From: Mytilus edulis
Taxonomy: Eukaryota; Mollusca; Bivalvia; Mytilida; Mytilidae
Assembly: GCF_963676685.1 (NCBI RefSeq)
Contig: NC_092346.1
Location: 25,433,133 to 25,497,132, forward strand
DNA length: 64,000 nt
Direction of reading: 5' to 3'
This document shows, one piece after another, positions 51,501 through 63,500 of this stretch. The notes beneath the pieces were generated by a model. The model searched no databases. It was not told where the DNA came from and saw only the letters and a list, made by a program, of their open reading frames with translations. Position 1 is the first letter of the stretch. Every line of letters starts with the position of its first letter. Position numbers and translations under genes: made by a program.

Positions 51501-54500
51501 CTCTGACGGCATCAATTGGGGATTTGATGATCGCAAATACCTGTTTACTGTCTCCAGTAAACTTAAATCCCCAATTGATACCGTCTGAGCTTAAAATACA
51601 ATAATGTTATCTCCTAAATCTAAATCCATGACTGAATAAACCCTTGATATAAAAAAGCTATGTCTGCTATGAGTAAGAATTTGGTTTTCAACAATCATGT
51701 TGCAAAATCTTTATTTTTAAGATGTGTATTTTATACTGTTGTTTGTCTTTACATCATTTTTTTTGTTATCTAGCCATGGCATTATCAGTTTGTTTTCGAC
51801 TTATGAGTTTGAGTATCTTTTGCAATTGTTTTAGAATGAGAGTTTTACATAATATAATGCTTTGACAATTTTTTCATAATATGACAATAATTTCTGAACT
51901 TACAATAAGCATGTAATAGCAACCAATGCAGATAGTGACTGCTTGATTTTTGATATCATTGATTATATAAACTTCAATTTGGCTTTCTAGCCTTATTTTA
52001 CATTTCAAATATAACTATAACATCATTTTTGTAGAATAAGGAAACAGTGTATTTCTAATGATATTTGATTTCTAAGTTATTACAATTTTGTCATGCCAGC
52101 CTCTAGGAAAAATGCATTCTGCTGACACCCTATAATTCAAGTGACACTTTAAACATCTAAACTCATGAAAATTACAAATAAGAATGAATCCACAGTAGTT
52201 ATAACTTTCTTCTCCATTGAATCATTGTACTTACCTAGAATCCATAACTTTCTCCTCCACTGAATCATTGTACTTATCTAGAATCCATAACTTTCTTCTC
52301 CACTGAATCATTGTACTTACCTAGAATCCATAACTTTCTTCTCCCCTGAATCATTGTACTTACCTAGAATCCATAACTTTCTTCTCCCCTGAATCATTGT
52401 ACTTACCTAGAATCCATAACTTTCTTCTCCACTGAATCATTGTACTTACCTAGAGTCCATAACTTTCTTCTCCACTGAATCATTGTACTTACCTAGAATC
52501 CATAACTTTCTTCTCCATTGAATCATTGTACTTACCTAGAATCCATAACTTTCTTCTCCACTGAATCATTGTACTTACCTAGAATCCATAACTTTCTTCT
52601 CCACTGAATCATTGTACTTACCTAGAATCCATAACTCTCTTCTCCACTGAATCATTGTACTTACCTAGAATCCATAACTCTCTTCTCCACTGAATCATTG
52701 TACTTACCTAGAATCCATAACTTTCTTCTCCACTGAATCATTGTACTTACCTAGAATCCATAACTTGATACAGTAACATGAGTGCCTGTAGGCTGGTGTT
52801 AAAGTTGACCACATGGACAAGCTTGTAAATGTTATGCAACTGTTCACTTAAATATTCCGGATCAACTGTTTATAGAAATAAAAATACAACTAATGGGTAA
52901 TATTTGAATTGCACCATGCTTGAATTGCTTAATAAATCTTTACAAATGTAAAATAAGTTAGGGACAACATCAAAAGTTCAATGTAAGGATATATATAAAA
53001 TCAATGTCAATTAAACAAAACTTGCAGCAATTTTGACCCCCACCCCTAAATTATTTGAACTAAGTTTTTTATCCTTCATTGATTTTTTTGATGTCGTCCC
53101 TTAGAAAGTGATCAATTTAATTTTGTGTTGCTCGTTATTATGATAGTAGTGAATTTATCAAATTTTTATGGTAGGCATAAATTTGATCTCAAAGATCTAA
53201 TTTCCCATACCAGTTTTACAAATGACAGAAGCAAAAACTACACTGTTCTATAGGTAGATGTTGACCAAATTATTAAGGCCATTTAGCCTCTAAAGCCATT
53301 CAAGAATATACATTTGAAGTATTTGCTGGACAGAAGTTCAGTTTGGTTGATGCTCAATGATAGACAGTTATGTTAACCTCCTATCTGTATTGTTTTATAT
53401 TGTAGAAACTTTAAATAAGTTGAATTATATGTAAAATTACCTGCAGCATAAGGATATGATCTATTGACACCTGTAAGCAATGCACTCATCATCTTACTGT
53501 CTACCTCTCCCTTCTTTACAAATGACTGAAAGAAAACAAATCAGTATGTATGCATGTGGTTTGTCTTCATGAATCAAGGAATCCCATTAATGCCACATGA
53601 AGACAGAAACAAGTATGTATGCATCTGGTTTGTCTTCATGAATCAAAGAATCCCATTAATGCCACACGAAAGTATGTATGCATCTGGTTTGTCTTCATGA
53701 ATCAAGGAATCCCATTAATGCCACACAAAGACAGAAACAAGTATGTATGCATCTGGTTTGTCTTCATGAATCAAGGAATCCCATTAATGCCACATGAAGA
53801 CAGAAACAAGTATGTATGCATCTGGTTTGTCTTCATGAATCAAAGAATCCCATTAATGCCACACGAAAGTATGTATGCATCTGGTTTGTCTTCATGAATC
53901 AAGGAATCCCATTAATGCCACACAAAGACAGAAACAAGTATGTATGCATGTGGTTTGTCTTCATGAATCAAGGAATCCCATTAATGCCACATGAAGACAG
54001 AAACAAGTATGTATGCATCTGGTTTGTCTTCATGAATCAAAGAATCCCATTAATGCCACACGAAAGTATGTATGCATCTGGTTTGTCTTCATGAATCAAG
54101 GAATCCCATTAATGCCACACAAAGACAGAAACAAGTATGTATGCATGTGGTTTGTCTTCATGAATCAAGGAATCCCATTAATGCCACAGGAAGACAGAAA
54201 CTAGAATAAGAATCCTTCATATGTTTTAAGCAGAGTGACAAAATCTTATAAGAAAATTTCACCTTCAGCAAAATACAAGTAACTACAATCAAATAATAAT
54301 ATCTTACCTTGAAAAATGAGAAATAAACAGTAACAAGCTTGGCTGCCAAGAGTTTGTCTTCCCTAGATAACATAAGCTGATTCAGAAAACAAATGCTGTA
54401 GTACCTAAATTAAAAAAAAAAAACATTATGTGTTTTCTCTGTCCATGTACATTCATATTCTAACAATTAAAAAAATCCTGTTTAACTTTTGAAAAGACTG

Positions 54501-57500
54501 CTTCGTGATTCTTGTCAATTATTCATAAATATTTCCTATCATAGGGTTAATTGAAATAGTTATATCGCAAATGAAAAAAATTCTTCTCTAAAAGGAAAAG
54601 AAAAACATTCTTTAAGATAATCTGATAATACTACTGAACGTGAAGAGAAGTTTTCATTAACAAATGTGATCATGTAAAATAAATGGGTATTGTGTCCATG
54701 GGACACATATCCCCACTTGCATATCATATAAATTTATGAAGGGACATAACTGAAGAATAGGAAAAGTGACATTACCCAAATTTGTACATGATTTGTATTT
54801 TGTGTATAAGGTTCATAAAATTTGGTTGAAACCAAAAAATCAACAATTGTAAAGGGCATAACTCTAGAACCGTGACACCACCAAAATGCAAACGTGATCT
54901 GTATTATGTGGTAATTAGCATTATGTATAAGTTTCATAACATTTGGTTGAGGCAAATTAAAGTTAGAGAGCCAACATTACTATGGGATGTATGTACGTAT
55001 GTAAGGACAAGGGTTATAAAACTTAATTCCCCCTCTGCTATGACAGGGGCATGAAAATGTTTGTTTCTTCTTTTCTTTTTTGAAGGAGGATATTTGATAA
55101 GGCTACTGTTTTCCCCTTCTATTTAAAAAATCAAATAGTATCATCTATGGAACAATATTCTGATGATGTTCAGGAAATTACTCTGCCAAATATCAGTACT
55201 TATATATATTTTAATTTTGACTAATATACAACTTCTTGCATGTTATTGAAAACTGCAAAAACAGGTCCATACTGATATTTAGGTCCAATTCTAATAATAA
55301 GCAAAAGACTTGTCCCAAAAGATATCTGGCTATGAGATTTATTGTACATGGATTTTGATGTGGGCAATTTTTTTTAAACAAAGATAATCATGCTTTATTG
55401 AACAACAATTCAACACACATTTCAAAAACTTGGAAGAAAATTTGTAAAATATGATAATCGGACATAGGGGGCATGTCCCCCTTCCCCTTTTTGTGGGAAA
55501 AATTTGGTTAATTATATATGAAAACACTGATGCATGACTGGAGCGGGCCCCTCTTAGGGCAGTCAGTTACCTCCCTTATGAAAATTTCTGGATCCACCAC
55601 AAAATGTTCAATAATATGCTAACTACGACCAAAATAGAAACCCTCCTTTCATTATTGTCATCTTTTAATTTCACCTTCCATCTGGTCTAATTTTTCCAAA
55701 TTTGTTTTTATCAAGAATTTCTTTTTCATAAAATAACCATGACAGAACACTTACTGTGCTTTTGATGATATATTAGGTCTGTACAATAGTCTCTCTACTT
55801 CATCAACAACCACACTCTTCATGTTGGGGTGTTTCTCCACTAAATAGTAGAAACATTTTATTGTCATAATCATTATGATAGAAAAACATCCATATTTAAT
55901 CATGTGAAATTTAATTTCTTTTTTCTTCAGGAATTTTCCAAAGAACAAAATATGTGTATGTGTGTGTCTGTAAATTTTTGGACAGATAATATACCAACCA
56001 CTTAATAAAGTTATGATAAATCTTAGCTGTATTGGGCCTTTATTACAAAGACGAACCTTAATTTTTTTTTTCTTTCTTTCTCCAAGTAAAAGTCTTAACC
56101 TAATTTTGGTGTGACAGTATCTCTAACTTTTAAGGTTTCAAGACTTTCTATTATCCCTTTTCTCATTTTCCAAATCTCACAGTAGTAGTGAACATAACAG
56201 TTTTTATACCAAACCTACCCAATCTCCTTAATAAGTATGCAGTCTTTGAAGCCAGTTTATAATTAGGATCACCAACTTTATTAACTAACAAATTCAGCAG
56301 AACCTGAAATATAAAGAGCAGAAGATCATTTGCTATTCTAAGTTAATACAAGTGTTTTATATTTATAAATAACAATTGTACTTTTCCTTGCAGACAGAGA
56401 AGATGGATTTGACTATTATCTTCTGATTTCATGTATTTATACATTTTTGATGTTCCAAAAAATTGGCTCTAAGTTTTCCTAACTAAGTTTAAATGATTGA
56501 TTGGTATTTTATACCACATTCAACACTATTGTGGTATAGGAGCTGGAGTGCCCTTAGAGAACCGAGACATTCGGCATGAAAACTGACAATCCTGGTCAAT
56601 TAAGATTGGAATCAAGTGCACCTGCCCTCAAGTAGGATTTGACCTCACAACCTCAGGCCCTATTTATAAAATAGGAAGACAGCTACCAACATAGAAGATT
56701 CTTATGTTTCACATATATTCGACTTGACAACTATTGTCATTGAAACATAGAATCACCAACATGGCAGACCATAAACGAATTTACACTTTTGGTATTTAGC
56801 TATATTTTGCCTCCGAATGACCTTATATCACCTCTAAATAAACTTTTGATGTCAAGCAACAATCGCTTTTTATTTGTGACATCAAATGTTTTGAATTGTG
56901 ATGTCAAAGTTTACGGGAACCTGTGTGATTATATGTAATGGCGGACAAATTTGCATACAAGTGTAAATACGTCTATTATAGTTCAGTTAGCAAAGTTATG
57001 TACTGACAATTAGTTTTCATCAAAGTTCTGGTTTAACATAGTTATGCTACATCAAAATAATTCTTTTTACTAACATTTAGCAAGTTACCAAGCACCTGCA
57101 TAGATTATTAAGTTTCATACTTACTTTTTCCTGCTCTGGTTTTCCTACCAACAGGTCAAATATTATCCCTAAAATCAAACAGTTAGTTCTAATAAAAGTC
57201 AATATTCCCGTGGAGATTCAATTTTTTCTGCTGTAATGGTCAGAAATATATACTACATGTATAATCAAGCTTAACATTTACAGTATAATGTGTCTGATTT
57301 TTAAAACTATGAAATAAAATAAAGACATTTTTGAATAAAAGAAAATATGGGTGAACATCAATGAGACAAAAAACCAACAACACAAACATACCACAAAAAA
57401 TTCTAAAGGTCAACATACCATATCCAATAATGACTTATATATACTAAACTATATTCTGAAAAAATGTTATGAATTGGCATAGAATGCATGATCTTCAAGT

Positions 57501-60500
57501 TATTCAAGAAAATGTACCATTCAGTTTGAAACTGGTATTTATCTATTTATTTTTATGTATTATTATATAAACCAAGTTATTCTTACCTAGAGCTTTTTGT
57601 TTTGTAGGTAACAGTGTATCATGTGACATCAACTGAAAGTAGATATGAAAGAGAATGCAAATTTAATGACTAAAAAGTTAACTTTTAAGATAACAATCGG
57701 TAGGAAATAAAACTGTGACTGTTTGTTTCTTTACTATGAGACAAATGACTTGTAACCCCAATTTATTATAGGATTAAACACATTTTTTCTAGAGGTTATT
57801 GATGTGTAAACTGGGGCGATTAACTCACAAACTGAATAAAAGTCCACAGGACTTTTATGTAAAGCTTGTGAGTAAGAGACCCGGTTTACACATCAATAAC
57901 CTCTAGAAAAAATGTGTTTAATCCTTATAATTCTTCAGCCAAACATACGCCGTTATCAATTTACATTATTTGTTTGACGGCTACTATATTTGCCATCAAA
58001 AGCACAATGGCATGTCGTAACTAAGGAGTTGTCATGGAATAGAAGTTCCTTCATAATATAAGTTCCAAAAGGAAAAAATATTCTGGATTATCATTTCCAC
58101 TGGAATAAATATTACAGTTTATGTTCCTAACGGAATAAATGGTATAGAATATTTGTTCCAACAGGAATAGATATTATGACAATGTTTATAACAAAGTTTC
58201 CATTGGAACTTATGTCAGGTGGAACAAATATACGTTGAAAGAGTACGCCGCCATCTTGACTTTCTAAAAACCATAAATGTCCGATAAATGCAACAGAATC
58301 TAAAATCAAATAGCACCTACCTCAAAAACTTCATTTAATATAGATATTATCCGAATTTGAAGCGTACACGTAACGAAATAATCTTTCCCTTGAAAATTTT
58401 CATTCATGTGACGTGTTTTGCCATGACGAAATTCGCCAAATCCTTCATGAAATTTCGCGGAATTTTATTAAAATTTTATTTTTATACAATTTTGAAGCTT
58501 TAGGCATTTATTTTCTTTCTTTTTTTTTAGTTATATATGCATTAGAATAGAAACAACTGTTATGCAATTGTTTTATAATCTCAATTTGCTGAAAATCCCA
58601 GTATCCTAGCAAGAATGTGTATCGCGCATGAATAGATTACGAAAGTAGTTTCGGAAACATGGTTTATCGAAGTGTAAACCATGAGAAATATTCTAATTGA
58701 CCAATCCAATTCAAGTATTTATAGATATGCAAATGATATAAGAATTATTCATTTTTCCTATAAAATTGTAATAATAGGTACTGTTTTAGTAGCTGTCTCA
58801 TTTATAATTACTTATATTGAATAATTGTACCTCGTAATATCATTATTTTTTTACAAATGTTCCAGAATGAAAATGGCTTTTTTAAATAGTCTTGAAGACT
58901 ACAGAGTTCATTTGATTGATTTCAAAATCTTTATATACCCTATTAGGCCAAAAAAAAAATATTTGTCTGTTTCCTGTTTCCTGACCGAGCCCGACTCAAA
59001 GCCCCCAACCCTAGATCTTTTTATTCAATTCCGGAAAAATAATAATAAAAAAAAAAAATCCCGACCTACAGACCCTGATTTTTTTGCCTTGGCAGCAGGA
59101 AACAGACATATATTTTTTTTTGGCCTTAGAATAATATATTTCCAACCAGCTATTAGTTTACTTTAGATATTTTGATTGGAAACACATTATTGATTTCAAT
59201 TTTACCTCCCAAAAAACCTCTGTACAAAACCATTTGTATAACTCTTGTAAGGAAAAAAAACCCCACACAATCGTACTGTGTGCTAATGATGCTTTTGGAA
59301 AATTAAAGAACCTTAGTGAGCACGCTCACATACCCCACGTCCCCACATTGTCATTGGAGAAATTAAATAAGTATAAGAAAAAATATTGAATAATAATTTC
59401 CTGTCAATATACATAGTATGTCCTTATTATCTACAAAATTTCATGAAATTCTGTTGTGTGTTTTCAGAGGAGTTGAGATGACAAACTGTTGCAGAAGTAC
59501 ATTGAAGCAAATAAGTTCAAAGGGGCGTAACTCCTAGAAAAAAATTGAACCGTAATTTCCTGTCGATATGCACATCTACATAGTATGTCCTTATTATCTA
59601 CAAAGTTTCATGAAATTCTGTTGTGTGGTTTGAGAGGAGTTGCGATGACAAACTATTGCAGTAGTACATGAAAGTAAATAAGTTCAAAGGGGCGTAACTC
59701 CTAGAAAAAAAATTGAACCGCAATTTCCCGTCGATATGCACAACTACATAGTATGTCCTTATTATCTGAAGAGGTTTCGTGAAATTCTGTTGTGTGGTTT
59801 GAGAGGAGTTGCGATGACAAACTGTTGCAGTAGTACATTAAAGTAAATAAGTTCAAAGGGGCGTAACTCCTAGAAAAAAAATTGAATCGCAATTTCCCGT
59901 CGATATGCACAACTACATAGTATGTCCTTATTATCTGAAAAGGTTTCGTGAAATTCTGTTGTGTGGTTTGAGAGGAGTTGCGATGACAAGAAACAGGACT
60001 GACGGACGGACTGACGGACTGACGGACAGACGGACGGACTGACGGACGGACGGACGGGTCAAAAACATTATCCCCTGCGCAACTTCGTTGCGTGGGGTAT
60101 AACTAGAAATGGATGAACAAATGATTTAAATGAAACACATACACATGTATATGCCTTGTGCAATAAGTCATACAATAATACAGAAGAAGAAGTTCATTTT
60201 GCTTAAATACTTTAACAATTACCTCTATTGCATTGACAAATTTAGAGTAATGTTCTTTAAGTTTAGATTCAAAGTACCACACCATCAAATATTTGTCAAT
60301 GGTGTCTTTGTTCCCACCTGACAGCTCTCCTAAACTGGATAAAGGATTCTGAAATGGAAAGATATCTAAAAATGCATAATTTTGTTTTACAGTGAATTTA
60401 CTAACTCTTGAGTAGTTTAGGAAAATGGTGTGCTGCTCCATAAAAACATACATATGGGACCAAGGAAATACACTTCCAAATCTCAAATACATGTATTGTT

Positions 60501-63500
60501 GATGACATCTATATTTTGCATAGATGAAATGCAAGTGAATTTTTTTTTAATTTGTCTCTTTAGGTGGTTACCCCCTTTTATCTGGGTACATTTTGTGCTT
60601 CTTTGTTACATATTTGTTTGTTTTTATAGTGATTAAGATTAAAACACAATGTTGACTGCTGTACCCCTATTTTTAACATTTATACCTATTATGTCTGTTT
60701 GTTATGTTCACGCATTGTTGTCAATATGATCAAATTTGATGTGACTGTCATACAAGTGAAAGGTTTAGCTAGCTATAAAACCAGGTTTAATCCACCATTA
60801 ACTACATAAGAAAATGCCTAAACCATGTCAGGAACAGTTGTTATCCATTCATTTGATGTGTTTGAGCTTTTGATTTTGCAATTTGATATGGAACTTTCTG
60901 TTTTGAATTTTCCTCGGAGTTCAGTATTTTTGTGATTTTTCTTTTTACCATATTTGTTTTATAGAGACAGCCTTTATACTCTGTAATTTTTTCATATTCC
61001 TAAATTAATAAACTACTGTATAGTGTATTAGTATACTTACTATATAAATTTGAAGGAAAAAAGTAAATAAATCTGTTGAGGTTAAAGTAAAACTTGTTTC
61101 TTGTCTTGGTTGCCCAAAAATTCAGTCAGTATAAACAAGGGTATCTTAATCACAATTCATTACAGAAAATGTCACATGTTTGAATAAAACAAATACCATC
61201 TCTTCTGCCGAATGGCGAAAAGAATATGTTATTCTAGTATGTATCATGAAATAAAAGTGAACTTCATCGATTGCTTACATAATAAATTTATGAAACCAAC
61301 ACCACCTCAATTTCTACAGACATATTAAGTAGAGACATTTGTTTGAATTTTGAATGAAGGTCATAATCACTTATTGCACCAGCCCCTAAGAAGCACAATT
61401 AGAGCAAAGCAAAAAAGTCTGACCAAGTAATAAAAAAACTTAGGATATTTGAGTATCCATTCATGACTCAAAATCAGTACATGCACAGCAAAAAAAAATG
61501 TATCTACCGGTATATTTCTAGCTCAAATTTCAATATATCACAAAATCACCCATTAAGTTTTTTTCACAGCATGCTATATTCAATGCTAGCAATGCATAAC
61601 CAATTAACAGTATGACAATTTGGGAAACTAAATTGTGAAGTAAATGGTAGATACTTCAATTTCCTAAAAGTAGAGGCTCTAAAGAGCCTGTGTCGCTCAC
61701 CTTGGTCTATTAAACAAAGGACGCAGATGGATTCATGACAAAATTGTGTTTTCAAATTTGGTGATGGTGATGTGTTTGTAAATCTTTCTTTACTGAACAT
61801 TCTTGCTGCTTACAATTATCTCTATCTATAATGAACTTGGCCCAGTAGTTTCAGAGGAGAAGATTTTTGTAAAAGATAACTAAGATTTACAAAAAATGGT
61901 TCAAAATTGACTATAAAGGGCAATAACTCCTAAAGGGGTCAACTGACCATTTCAGTCATGTTGACTTATTTGTAAATCTTACTTTTCTGAACATTATTGC
62001 TGTTTACAGTTTATCTCTATCTATAATAATATTCAAGATAATAACCAAAAACAGCAAAATTTCCTTAAAATTACCAATTCAGGGGCAGCAACCCAACAAC
62101 AGGTCCTCCGATTCATCTGAAAATTTCAGGGCAGATAGATCTTGACCTGATTATCAATTTTACTACATGTCAGATTTGCTGTAAACGCTTTTGTTTTTGA
62201 GTTATAAGCCAAAAACTGAATTTTACCCCTATGTTCTATTTTTAGCCGTGGCGGCCATCTTGGTTGGTTGACCGGATCACGCCACACATTTTTTAAACTA
62301 GATACCCCAAAGATGATTGTGGCCAAGTTTGGTTTAATTTGGCCCAGTGGTTTCAGAGGAGAAGATTTTTGTAATAGATTACTAAGATTTACAATAAATG
62401 GTTAAAAATTTACTATAAAGGGCAATAACTCCTAAAGGGGTCAACTGACCATTTCAGTCATGTTGACTTATTTGTAAATCTTACTTTGCTGAACATTATT
62501 GCTGTTTACAGTTTATCTCTATCTATAATAATATTCAAGATAAATAACCAAAAACAGCAAAATTTCCTTAAAATTACCAATTCAGGGGCAGCAACCCAAC
62601 AACAGGTTGTCCGATTCATCTGTAAATTTCAGGGCAGATAGATCTTGACCTGATAATTAATTTTACTACTGTTAGATTTGCTCTAAATGCTTTGGTTTTT
62701 GAGTTGTAAGGCAAAAACTGAATTTTACGCCTATGTTCTATTTTTAGCTGTGGCGGCCATCTTGGTTGGTTGGCCGGGTCACGCCACACATTTTTTAAAC
62801 TAGATACCCCAATGATGATTGTGGCCAAGTTTGGTTTAATTTGGCCCAGTAGTTTCAGAGAAGAAGATTTTTGTAAAAGATTACTAAGATTTACGAAAAA
62901 TGGTTAAAAATTGACTATAAAGGGCAATAACTCCTAAAGGGGTCAACTGACCATTTCGGTCATGTTGACTTATTTGTAAATCTTACTTTGCTGAACATTA
63001 TTGCTGTTTACAGTTTATCTCTATCTATAATAATATTCAAGATAATAACCAAAAACAGCAAAATTTCCTTAAAATTACCAATTCAGGGGCAGCAACCCAA
63101 CAATGGGTTGTCCGATTCATCTGAAAATTGCAGGGCAGATTGATCTTGACCTAATAAACAATTTTACCCCATGTCAGATTTGCTCTAAATGCTTTGATTT
63201 TTGAGTTATAAGCCAAAAACTGCATTTTACCCCTATGTTCTATTTTTAGCCATGGTGGCCATCTTGGTTGGTTGGCCGGGTCACGCCACACATTTTTTAA
63301 ACTAGATACCCCAATGATGATTGTGGCCAAGTTTGGTTTAATTTGGCCCAGTAGTTTCAGAGGAGAAGATTTTTGTAAAAGTTAACGACGACGGACGACG
63401 ACGACGACGGACGACGGACGACGACGACGGACGACGGACGACGGACGCAAAGTGATGGGAAAAGCTCACTTGGCCCTTCGGGCCAGGTGAGCTAAAAACT

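Noticed and set aside
53619-54204. Three overlapping frames with repeated 'WFVFMNQGIPLMPH'
   Set aside because: They are translations of the 57/70-bp minisatellite, shifted by one 197-bp period each. No start context, splice sites or family support.
58825-59166. 113-codon plus-strand frame
   Set aside because: Most of it lies in the 58943-59129 MITE, including A runs; no homologous protein motif.
62126-62828. Two similar minus-strand frames (66 and 70 codons)
   Set aside because: They are the same core unit of the 61672-63497 element read twice; the third unit has no such frame.
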